From: JBBRSC01 sp038245795
GTDB lineage: Bacteria; Actinomycetota; Acidimicrobiia; Acidimicrobiales; Microtrichaceae
Reading direction: 5' to 3'
Length of the DNA: 11,612 nucleotides
NCBI GenBank assembly: GCA_038245795.1
Contig: JBBRSC010000091.1
Coordinates: forward strand, 1 to 11,612
The stretch's first letter is position 1, and each line of letters begins with the position of its first letter. The position numbers and the translations under genes are program-made. This document shows positions 5,937 through 11,612 of the stretch, in pieces. Under the pieces are notes generated by a model. It was not told the DNA's origin and searched no databases. It saw only the letters and a list, made by a program, of their open reading frames with translations.

Positions 5937-7421
5937 ATGAACGAGTACGACCTGATCCTCACCAACGCCCAGGTGGTGCGCCCCGATCTCGATCGCACCG
6001 ACGTCGGCATCGACATCGGCATCCGCGGGGGCAAGATCGCAGCGCTCGCGTCCGGGCTCGCGGCCGCCGCTGAGCGCACCGAGATCGTCGACGCGGCCGG
6101 GCGTCTGGCTTTTCCGGGGTCGGTCGACGCTCATACCCACATGGGCATCTACCAGCCGCTCGACGAGGACGCCGTCTCGGAGAGCCACGCCGCCGCGGTG
6201 GGTGGCACCACGACGGTCATCAACTACATGCGCACCGGTCAGTACTACCTGAACCAGGGCGGCCCGTACCGGGAGTTCTTCCCCCAGGTACTGGATCTGA
6301 TGAAGGGCCGATCACACGTCGATTACGCCTTCCATCTGGCGCCCATGCAGGCGAGCCACATCGACGAGATCCCGCTGCTGGTCGAGCAGTTCGGGGTGAC
6401 CTCATTCAAGATTTTCATGTTCTACGGGTCGCACGGGCTCCATGGTCGGTCGAGCGATCAGTCGGAGTTCCTGATGACACCGCCAGGGGAACGGTACGAC
6501 TACGCCCACTTCGAGTTCGTGATGCGCGGCATCGCGAGGGCGCGCGAGCAGTTCCCGGAGTTCGCCGACACCATCTCGTTGTCGTTGCACTGCGAGACGG
6601 CTGAGATCATGGCTGCCTACACGAAGCTCGTCGAAGACGCCGGTGAGCTGACCGGATTGGCTGCCTATTCGGCCAGCCGTCCACCGCATTCGGAAGGGCT
6701 GGCGGTGACGATCGCGTCGTATCTCGCGCACGAGACCGACTGCCCCACGATCAACCTGTTGCACCTCTCGGGGGCCAAGGCCATGGACGCCGCGCTCCGC
6801 ATGGCGCGGGCGTTTCCCAACGTGAACTTCCGACGTGAGGTCACCATCGGGCATCTGCTCGCAGACATCGACACTGCCAACGGTGTGTACGGCAAGGTCA
6901 ACCCGCCGCTTCGTCCCCGCGAGGACGTCGAGGCGCTGTGGGGGCACGTGTTGGCAGGTGAGATCGACTGGGTGGTGTCGGATCACGCCTGCTGCAAGAT
7001 GGAACACAAGGTGTCGGCCGAGCACCCAGACGACATCTGGCTGGCAAAGAGCGGCTTCGGCGGCACCGAGTACCTTCTGTCAGGTCTGTTCAGCGAAGGA
7101 ACCAAGCGAGGAATGGCCCCGGCGGCCATCGCCAAGCTGGTGAGCACGAATCCCGCCGCGCGGTACGGGCTGGTCGGCAAAGGCAGTCTCGAGGTCGGAT
7201 CGGATGCCGACATTGCGCTCCTGGATCCGAACGAGACGTACGTGGTGCGTGCTGAGGAGTCGCCGTCGTCGCAGGGCTACACGCCGTTCGAGGGACACGA
7301 GCTCACGGGTCGGGTCACCGACGTGTGGTTGCGCGGCCAACGCATCCTGGCCGCCGGCGCCGTCGTGGGATCAGCCACGGGCCAGTACCAAGCCCGCGGC
7401 CCCGCCCACCGCGCCACCTGA
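5937..7421 (+). CDS. Hydantoinase/dihydropyrimidinase-family amidohydrolase
   Basis: 494 aa, normal for the family. The binuclear metal site is complete: H66 and H68 in VDAHTHMG, the carbamylated lysine K158 in SFKIFMFY, H218 in SLHCET, H276 in LLHLSG, and D349 in VVSDHA. Y163, five residues after the lysine, matches the substrate-orienting tyrosine of D-hydantoinases, and GKVNPPLRP is the family's typical substrate-side segment. These enzymes hydrolyse cyclic amides such as dihydropyrimidines, hydantoins or related imides. Between K158 and H218 there are about 27 more residues than in standard D-hydantoinases (60 versus 33), including GRSSDQSEFLMTPPGERYDY, so the substrate may differ. The ATG at 5937 is chosen because TATCGT lies 7 nt upstream; an upstream frame back to 5817 overlaps the cupin start and is not supported. 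No carbamoylase or pyrimidine catabolic partner is adjacent; the divergent cupin gene is the only obvious companion. Confidence 0.9.
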   Translation: MNEYDLILTNAQVVRPDLDRTDVGIDIGIRGGKIAALASGLAAAAERTEIVDAAGRLAFPGSVDAHTHMGIYQPLDEDAVSESHAAAVGGTTTVINYMRTGQYYLNQGGPYREFFPQVLDLMKGRSHVDYAFHLAPMQASHIDEIPLLVEQFGVTSFKIFMFYGSHGLHGRSSDQSEFLMTPPGERYDYAHFEFVMRGIARAREQFPEFADTISLSLHCETAEIMAAYTKLVEDAGELTGLAAYSASRPPHSEGLAVTIASYLAHETDCPTINLLHLSGAKAMDAALRMARAFPNVNFRREVTIGHLLADIDTANGVYGKVNPPLRPREDVEALWGHVLAGEIDWVVSDHACCKMEHKVSAEHPDDIWLAKSGFGGTEYLLSGLFSEGTKRGMAPAAIAKLVSTNPAARYGLVGKGSLEVGSDADIALLDPNETYVVRAEESPSSQGYTPFEGHELTGRVTDVWLRGQRILAAGAVVGSATGQYQARGPAHRAT

Positions 7422-7435
7422 CGCAATATCTGGGT

Positions 7436-8260
7436 CTATTCGCTGGTGGGGCCCTCGAAATCGGGGGCGCGTTTTTCGCGGTGCGACGCCAGGCCCTCGG
7501 CGGCGTCCGGACCGCCGAATCCGTAGAACTCGAGGCCCCACGACGCATCGAAAATCGATGTGTGGTCGCGGTACCAGTTGTTGAGCGAATGCTTCGTCCA
7601 TCTGATGGCCGATTGGGCGCCGTCGGCGAGCTGGGTTGCGATGGCAAGTGCCTTCGCCTGGACCTCATCGTCGTCGACACAAAGTGACACCAGGCCGATG
7701 CGTTCAGCCTCTTCCCCCGAGAGCGGCTCGCACGTCAACAGGTAGTACTTGGCCTTCGCCATGCCGCACAACAACGGCCAGCAGATCGCGGCGTGATCGC
7801 CCGCCGCAACGCCGAGCCGAGTGTGCCCATCGATGATCTTGGCGTTCCGGCCGACCACGGACACGTCCGCAAGGAGCCCAGCCACGAGACCGGCGCCGAC
7901 GGCCGGACCGTGGATGGCGGACACGATGGGTTTCGAGCAGTTGATGACGTTGAAGACGAGATCGCGTGCTTCGCGCAGGATGCGCGTCCGGGTGGCGTAG
8001 TCGCCGATCATCTCGTCGAGGAGCTCGAACGATCCGCCCGCCGAGAAGGCCTTGCCGGCGCCTTGGAGGACGGCGACACGTGTCTCTGGATCGCGATCGA
8101 CCGCTAACCACACATCGGCGAGCTCGCGATGTACGTGGAGGTCGACAGCGTTGAGACCGGGCCCGTCGAGCGTGATGGTCAGCACGCCGGGCGCGGGTCG
8201 ATCGAAGCGAAGGTGGGGAAAGGCGTCGTAGGGGCTGAGGTCGTTCGTGTCGTTCGTCAT
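7436..8260 (-). CDS. Crotonase-fold (enoyl-CoA hydratase/isomerase family) protein, atypical active site
   Basis: 274 aa. Family features are the first oxyanion-hole segment GKAFSAGGSFE (69-79), the second HGPAVGAGLVAG (117-128), and the C-terminal GLASHREKRAPDFEGP tail. The two glutamates that activate water in rat mitochondrial enoyl-CoA hydratase (E144 and E164) align by eye with V126 and H146, so classical hydratase chemistry is doubtful; isomerase, thioesterase, C-C hydrolase or other crotonase chemistry is possible. The segment HTRLGVAAGDHAAICWPLL is characteristic of an uncharacterised subgroup. The start at 8260 is preferred because of normal length and a TACCGT box 9 nt upstream; an in-frame ATG at 8305 would add 15 residues. 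It lies downstream of the winged-helix gene on the same strand, 106 bp apart, and its stop is 14 bp from the convergent hydantoinase-family stop. Confidence 0.85.
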   Translation of the reverse strand: MTNDTNDLSPYDAFPHLRFDRPAPGVLTITLDGPGLNAVDLHVHRELADVWLAVDRDPETRVAVLQGAGKAFSAGGSFELLDEMIGDYATRTRILREARDLVFNVINCSKPIVSAIHGPAVGAGLVAGLLADVSVVGRNAKIIDGHTRLGVAAGDHAAICWPLLCGMAKAKYYLLTCEPLSGEEAERIGLVSLCVDDDEVQAKALAIATQLADGAQSAIRWTKHSLNNWYRDHTSIFDASWGLEFYGFGGPDAAEGLASHREKRAPDFEGPTSE

Positions 8261-8269
8261 CGGGCCGAA

Positions 8270-8275
8270 ACGGTA
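8270..8275 (-). promoter_or_regulatory. Possible -10 element of the crotonase gene
   Basis: TACCGT on minus fits TANNNT and ends 9 nt before ATG 8260, at the long end of the leaderless range. The 106 bp gap to the upstream gene leaves room for a promoter. A small CAAC-A-GTTG inverted repeat lies at 8282-8290. No clear -35 is seen. Confidence 0.4.
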
Positions 8276-8366
8276 CTTGGACAACAGTTGCTTCTCGCTG
8301 TTCATGGCGGGTTCAGGCCGCGCGTTGCGGTCGGGAGGCGCCGCGAACGCGCTCGCGCCCCGCGGG

Positions 8367-8945
8367 TCAGTGGCCGTCGTCGGCGGAACGTGTGCGCCCA
8401 AGCGTCAGGAGTAGGTCCTGATGAAGTTCCATCCACACGTCGTGGACGCTGGCAGACATCGGCCGCGTCAGGGCGGTGTCGTCGCCTCCAACGAATCGCC
8501 CGGCCGCCGCCTCGAGGCGTGATCCGTATCGGTCCATCCAGGGGACCGACGCGCCGAGCGCCGCGCAGATGGGCGCGGTGCTCGTCACGACTGGGGCGAG
8601 CGCGACGCACGTTGCCGGGTGATCCCGCTCGGTCTGCCACGTGGTGCAGACCTCCTTGAAAGACTGGTTCACAGGGAGCCACTCGTCGTACTGCGCGGCG
8701 ACGGCGACGAGGTTCAGCGTGGCACGTGCTTCGGCCAGCAATTCGGCGTGAAGCGCCCGGCCAGCCTCGTTCAACATCCAGCCAGCCATGCGGCCATCGC
8801 GATGTCGTGCGAGGTCCAGCTGTTCGAGGTCGCACAGTTCAGCGGCGGCGACCGATGAAACGACCCCCGACCGCTCGCAAATCTCGTTCTCGTCGATGAG
8901 TCCACCGATCGCCAGGGTGTGCAGGACGAGGAACTGATCGCTGAC
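8367..8945 (-). CDS. Winged-helix regulator-like protein with no canonical start codon
   Basis: The only ATG is at 8789 and gives 140 aa (MAGWMLNEAGRALHAELL...TLGRTRSADDGH). The frame continues upstream with convincing protein: FLVLHTLAIGGLIDENEI, then SGVVSSVAAAELCDLEQL, then DLARHRDGRMAGW, which form the helices and wing of a MarR/ArsR-like winged helix. The wing ends at the GRMAGW containing that ATG, so starting there would remove the DNA-binding helices. The C-terminal part (YDEWLPVNQSFKEVCTTWQ, and RPMSASVHDVWMELHQDLLLTLGR) recalls a common uncharacterised actinobacterial regulator family. No ATG, GTG or TTG occurs in frame between 8790 and the stop TAG at 9003-9005. The given 5' end is the GTC codon at 8945, where homologues would be expected to begin; it is a placeholder. 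Either a noncanonical start is used, or the start was lost by mutation or sequencing error. The protein is a probable DNA-binding regulator with unknown target. Confidence 0.6.
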   Translation of the reverse strand, partial: VSDQFLVLHTLAIGGLIDENEICERSGVVSSVAAAELCDLEQLDLARHRDGRMAGWMLNEAGRALHAELLAEARATLNLVAVAAQYDEWLPVNQSFKEVCTTWQTERDHPATCVALAPVVTSTAPICAALGASVPWMDRYGSRLEAAAGRFVGGDDTALTRPMSASVHDVWMELHQDLLLTLGRTRSADDGH

Positions 8946-9005
8946 GGGAGTCGGGTGGTTGGTCGTTGAAGTCTGCCGATCTCGACGGGTGAACGAGCGA
9001 CGCTA

Positions 9006-9254
9006 CCGGGGCCGTCTCATGTTGAGTGGGTGCGCTCCGTCCTGCGGTTCGATGTGCGCTGTGGGGGCGGCGACTCCTCAGGTCATCAGGAATTCTCGTA
9101 CTTCCGAGCGGCCCGGCAACTGACGGATTCGGCCGCCCTCCTCGCCGAGCGCCGTCCGTAGGTTGAACGTGGCGTTGCGCTCGGAGCGGAAATTGGTGCA
9201 ACCTGTGCCGCGAACCGCTACCTGCGACGCGAACGACAACGAACAGCGCGCGGA
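9006..9254. other. 249 bp spacer without a firmly supported gene; possible small ORF
   Basis: No terminator, repeat or RNA was recognised. On minus, the frame of the SDR gene stays open beyond its TGA (9255-9257) for 58 codons to TGA at 9078-9080. The translation is protein-like (NFRSERNATFNL, then RTALGEEGGRIRQLPGRSE, ending REFLMT), with mostly G or C at third positions. It has no ATG or GTG start near its beginning, only a TTG about eight codons in, and no ribosome site. It could be a small gene, a gene remnant or chance. Nearer the winged-helix gene, an ATG at 9018-9020 opens only five codons before the TAG at 9003-9005, in the same frame as the winged-helix gene. Confidence 0.35.
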
Positions 9255-10049
9255 TCAGCCGGCGTTTGGCACGATCGTCGATGCCAGAAATGCCGCGTCC
9301 ACCCGAATCGACTCGCCTGCGACGTACGACGATCGCCGGCTGTTGGCAAAGATCAACGGCCAGGCCTGTTCCTCAGCCGAGGAGCGGCGCCCGGACGGCC
9401 CAGCGAACATGTCGATCACCTCGACGCCGGCCTGTTCTTCAAACGCCGGCATCATCGCCGTTTGAATTGGTCCCGGGTTCGAGCAGTTCAGGCGGATGCC
9501 GCGCTCGTTGATGAGTGTCTGTGACCGCCAGGCCACCCAGATGTTGATGGCTTTTTTTGAATGCACATAACCGTGCTCGATGGCACCGGGGTTGGCCTCG
9601 TACCAGGCCAGTGTCTCGTCGAATCCAGTCGTTGTGATGATCGGGAGGAAGCGCTCGACGTCGGTCTCCCAGCCCATGCCCGCATTCGATCCGACGCACA
9701 CGATCCCAGCGCCGTCTGACAGCTTCGGTAGCAGTGATTCGATCAAGTACCGGGCTGCAATGAAATTGACAGTGACAGTGTCAATATCGCTGAAGGGTTC
9801 GCCTGGCAGGCCAGCGATCGAGAAAACTGCATCCACGGGACCGGCGATCGAGGCGAGCGCCGAGTCAATCGACGCCCGATCGCGCAGGTCGACGATGAGC
9901 GACGTCGCGGCGGCCGGGGCTTCGTTGATATCGAGGCCGATGACCTCGGCGCCGAGGTCAGCCAAGATCGTGGCGGTGGCCTCGCCGACGCCGGAGGCGG
10001 CACCGGTCACGACGCATCGGGATCCTTCGTAGAGCAGTGGGTTGTTCAT
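9255..10049 (-). CDS. Short-chain dehydrogenase/reductase (coniferyl-alcohol / 3-alpha-hydroxysteroid dehydrogenase-like)
   Basis: 264 aa classical SDR. The cofactor loop is TGAASGVG (15-22), and D40 at the end of the second strand (GLDIN) predicts NAD(H) rather than NADP(H). N95, S121, Y161 and K165 form the catalytic tetrad (VNF, GSN, YVHSK), and NPGPIQT follows as the usual PG motif. The central insert with DETLAWYEANP is typical of the coniferyl-alcohol and 3-alpha-hydroxysteroid dehydrogenase-like subgroup. The usual VDGG(F/Y) near the C-terminus is VDAAF here, a mild deviation. The true alcohol or ketone substrate is unknown. The ATG at 10049 lies 8 nt after a TACGGT box, so the transcript is probably leaderless. 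An A7 run encodes the K165-K166 pair. It diverges from the O-methyltransferase gene across a 37 bp spacer, so the two may be co-regulated. Confidence 0.88.
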   Translation of the reverse strand: MNNPLLYEGSRCVVTGAASGVGEATATILADLGAEVIGLDINEAPAAATSLIVDLRDRASIDSALASIAGPVDAVFSIAGLPGEPFSDIDTVTVNFIAARYLIESLLPKLSDGAGIVCVGSNAGMGWETDVERFLPIITTTGFDETLAWYEANPGAIEHGYVHSKKAINIWVAWRSQTLINERGIRLNCSNPGPIQTAMMPAFEEQAGVEVIDMFAGPSGRRSSAEEQAWPLIFANSRRSSYVAGESIRVDAAFLASTIVPNAG

Positions 10050-10086
10050 GGTCGGTCACCGTACGCGACACGACCGAGGCGTTGTG
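10050..10086. promoter_or_regulatory. Compact bidirectional promoter between SDR and O-methyltransferase genes
   Basis: On minus, TACGGT (10058-10063) ends 8 nt before the SDR ATG. On plus, CACCGT (10057-10062) is a weaker -10-like match using the same base pairs; a start 6-8 nt further on would precede a GAGG ribosome site (10076-10079) and GTG 10087. Inverted arms TCGGTC (10052-10057) and GACCGA (10072-10077) flank the shared box symmetrically and could form an operator. The plus-strand promoter is the less certain half. Confidence 0.45.
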
Positions 10087-10776
10087 GTGGAAACTGTCGA
10101 GATGCCAGCTCGCGCCACTCGCTCATCGCTTCTCGATCCCTCAATTGCCGACTACGTCGCCGATCACTCGACCCCGCCTGACCCCCATCAGGTTGCATTG
10201 ATCGAACAAACCGCAGCCCTTGGCTGGGCGGCGGCCATGCAGATTGGCACCGAACAGGGCGTCCTTCTGGAGATGTTGATCCGGTCCCTGGGTGCCACCC
10301 GAGTCGTGGAGATCGGCACCTTCACGGGGTACTCATCGGTGTGCCTGGCTCGTGGCCTGGCGCCGCGCGGGAAGCTGCACTGCTTCGACATCAGCGATGA
10401 TTGGACCCAGATTGCGCGGGCCACGTGGGAAGCCACGGGGCTGTCGGACCGAATCGAACTGCATCTCGGCAACGCTATCGAGTTGCTCGACGAGATCGGT
10501 GATGAACCCCTCGACGCGGTGTTCATCGATGCCGACAAGTCCTCGTATCAGGCGTACTTCGACCGCGTCGCGCCGATGCTCCGGCCCGGCGGTCTGTTAC
10601 TCGTCGACAACACGTTGTGGAGCGGCAAGGTCGCGACCGATGCAGCCAACGACTCGCCTGACGATCGTGATACTCCGGCGCTTCGGGCACTCAACGACAC
10701 CCTCGTTGCGGATCCTCGCTTCATTGTGTCGCTGGTGCCGATCGGTGACGGATTGACCATCGCCCAGAAGCTGTAG
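10087..10776 (+). CDS. SAM-dependent O-methyltransferase (Methyltransf_3, CCoAOMT-like)
   Basis: 229 aa, typical of the cation-dependent O-methyltransferase family. The SAM-binding motif VVEIGTFTGYSS is at about 73-84, an acidic position follows in FDISDD, and the divalent-metal and catalytic residues are D148 in FIDADKSSY and D174-N175 in LVDNTLWSGKV. The C-terminus reads PIGDGLTIAQKL, usual for the family. Members methylate one hydroxyl of a catechol-like substrate. The GTG at 10087 is chosen for GAGG 7 nt upstream; GTG 10084 and ATG 10102 (without a good ribosome site) are alternatives, and all leave the catalytic domain intact. It is divergent from the SDR gene with 37 bp between starts, which fits a shared aromatic-compound pathway but does not prove it. 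It is convergent with the TetR gene. Confidence 0.9.
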   Translation: METVEMPARATRSSLLDPSIADYVADHSTPPDPHQVALIEQTAALGWAAAMQIGTEQGVLLEMLIRSLGATRVVEIGTFTGYSSVCLARGLAPRGKLHCFDISDDWTQIARATWEATGLSDRIELHLGNAIELLDEIGDEPLDAVFIDADKSSYQAYFDRVAPMLRPGGLLLVDNTLWSGKVATDAANDSPDDRDTPALRALNDTLVADPRFIVSLVPIGDGLTIAQKL

Positions 10777-10793
10777 GCCCGCCCAGAAGCTGT
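10761..10793 (+). repeat. 14 bp direct repeat across the O-methyltransferase stop codon
   Basis: CGCCCAGAAGCTGT occurs exactly at 10761-10774 and again at 10780-10793 (period 19). The first copy encodes the last residues AQKL and supplies the T of the TAG stop; the second lies just after the gene. It looks like a small tandem duplication. It does not form a hairpin, so it is not a terminator. Confidence 0.7.
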
Positions 10794-10806
10794 TCGTCGG
10801 AACTGG

Positions 10807-11451
10807 TCAGCCGAGAGTGTTCGCCAGCAGGGGCCGAACCATTGCGGCTACCGCGATCCTGGTCGACGATTCGTCGGTTCCGAATACCGCCGACTCTGGC
10901 GCGATCAGGAACGACAAGGCGAGCCGCACCAGCGTTTCGGCCGTCAATCGTGCGGTCCCGACATCAAGGTCAGGATCCTGCTGTTGGGCCAGTTTCACCA
11001 AGAGGTCGCTTGCGATGCGTATGAGCATCGGCGAGTTCTCGAGCAGAAACGGGAGGAAGTTCTCGGTATCAGCGTCGATCACCCTGGCAAGTGGTGACGT
11101 CTGAGCGAGCGTCAGTCCCAGTAGGAACGCCTCGACCACCCGATCTCCGAGGTCCTCGATGTGTCGGGACTCGTCGTTGATGTGTTCGAAGAACCGATGG
11201 CATTCGCGAGCGAGCGCGGCGTGGACCAAACCGTCGCGATCGCCGAAGCGTCGATAGATGGTGGTGCGGCCGACGCCGACACTGTCGGTGAGATCATCGA
11301 TGGTCCAGCCGGTCAGACCCCGTGCCGTGAGCAGCACGACCGTGGCGTCGAGCAGTTCATCGTCGGCGCGAGCTGAGCCGCCGTCGAGCCGGCGGCCGAC
11401 CATGGCCGTGAGGATCGGCGCCATGTCGAGCGTGGGTGTACGTCGTGGCAC
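10807..11451 (-). CDS. TetR-family transcriptional regulator
   Basis: 214 aa. The N-terminal helix-turn-helix is at about 49-69 (WTIDDLTDSVGVGRTTIYRRF), preceded by the helix DDELLDATVVLLTARG, the standard TetR arrangement. The C-terminal ligand-binding region is helical and unassigned. The GTG at 11451 is favoured because it starts only 5 nt after the stop of the upstream gene, suggesting translational coupling; an ATG at 11424 is an alternative. The longer frame back to 11598 overlaps the upstream gene and is rejected. Being cotranscribed with the partial MpaB-like gene, it probably controls that gene or its own operon. The promoter lies beyond the window, so no operator can be read. It is convergent with the O-methyltransferase gene, 30 bp apart. 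Confidence 0.9.
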   Translation of the reverse strand: MPRRTPTLDMAPILTAMVGRRLDGGSARADDELLDATVVLLTARGLTGWTIDDLTDSVGVGRTTIYRRFGDRDGLVHAALARECHRFFEHINDESRHIEDLGDRVVEAFLLGLTLAQTSPLARVIDADTENFLPFLLENSPMLIRIASDLLVKLAQQQDPDLDVGTARLTAETLVRLALSFLIAPESAVFGTDESSTRIAVAAMVRPLLANTLG

Positions 11452-11456
11452 GAAAC

Positions 11457-11612
11457 TCAGCCGGCCATGCGAGCGAGTTCTCGGGTCCGGCCCTCCATGG
11501 CCTGTGGCGGGAAGCGCATTCGGGTCGGAGCGAAGCGCCAGTTCCGGCGGATGAACTCTTCGATTGCCATCAACTCGAGTTGGTTCTGCGGGCTCCACGG
11601 GATGCCGAACCG
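11457..11612 (-). CDS. C-terminal fragment, possibly an MpaB/DUF2236-family oxygenase (partial)
   Basis: The minus-strand frame enters from the window edge and encodes 51 residues before TGA, beginning RFGIPWSPQNQLELMAIEEF and ending EGRTRELARMAG. The GIPWSPQNQ segment, followed by an amphipathic helix and a Pro/Arg-rich stretch, recalls the C-terminus of MpaB/DUF2236 oxygenases, which are often next to TetR genes in actinobacteria. That assignment rests on a short tail and is tentative. The coding nature is firmer: the frame is open, codons are GC-rich at third positions, and the TetR start follows after 5 nt. Confidence 0.45.
   Translation of the reverse strand, partial: RFGIPWSPQNQLELMAIEEFIRRNWRFAPTRMRFPPQAMEGRTRELARMAG

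Noticed and set aside
8839..9201. 120-codon minus-strand ORF upstream of the winged-helix gene
   Set aside because: Rich in Arg, Pro, Ser and His with no recognisable fold, and overlaps the clearly protein-like winged-helix frame; typical shadow frame.
11452..11598. Upstream extension of the TetR ORF
   Set aside because: Overlaps the better frame of the partial upstream gene and has Pro/Arg-rich noncoding character.
1..11612. Defence island, toxin-antitoxin, prophage or CRISPR system
   Set aside because: No spaced repeats, integrase, transposase, nuclease-helicase or reverse-transcriptase motifs were found; all sizable real genes fit ordinary repair, regulatory or metabolic families.

Overview
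The window is gene-dense, GC-rich DNA. Its codons favour G or C at the third position, it uses GTG as well as ATG starts, and many starts sit a few bases after a TANNNT -10 box with no Shine-Dalgarno sequence. Together with the families present (LigC/LigD-type ligase, OmpR-type RR-HK pair, Rv0218-like membrane Mo-cofactor protein, crotonase, coniferyl-alcohol-dehydrogenase-like SDR, TetR), this points to a free-living actinobacterium. Acidimicrobiia is my best guess, but that is inference. There are no RNA genes, insertion sequences, CRISPR arrays or recognisable defence cassettes. The window reads as chromosomal housekeeping and catabolic sequence with several good regulatory sites.

Region 1 (1-1778), DNA repair: after the last 29 codons of an unrecognised gene come a divergent AlkB-type dioxygenase (minus) and an ATP-dependent DNA ligase (plus). 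A near-perfect actinobacterial SOS/LexA box (742-757) lies between them, touching the alkB -10 element.

Region 2 (1784-5362), signalling and redox: an OmpR-type response regulator and a histidine kinase overlap by ATGA and are transcribed away from a membrane-anchored sulfite-oxidase-like molybdopterin oxidoreductase. The divergent arrangement suggests, but does not prove, that the two-component system controls the enzyme.

Region 3 (5359-7421), catabolic pair: a 2,4'-dihydroxyacetophenone-dioxygenase-like cupin and a hydantoinase/dihydropyrimidinase-family amidohydrolase diverge from a 113 bp spacer. The 17 bp between the proposed -35 and -10 of the hydrolase promoter is exactly one inverted repeat, a strong candidate operator.

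Region 4 (7436-10776), acyl-CoA and small-molecule metabolism: a crotonase-fold protein lacking both classical hydratase glutamates, a winged-helix regulator whose N-terminal coding sequence has no usable start codon, a possible small ORF, and an SDR dehydrogenase, all on minus. An O-methyltransferase diverges from the SDR across 37 bp where -10-like elements on the two strands overlap.

Region 5 (10807-11612): a TetR regulator lies directly downstream of the end of a gene resembling MpaB/DUF2236 oxygenases, as an operon on minus.

No intrinsic terminator was recognised. Convergent gene ends are almost touching (gaps of 3, 5 and 14 bp, and one overlapping CTAG). Nothing here is clearly a new multi-gene system. 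The most testable novelties are the SOS-linked alkB/ligase pair, the spacer operator of the hydantoinase gene and the broken or unusual start of the winged-helix gene.
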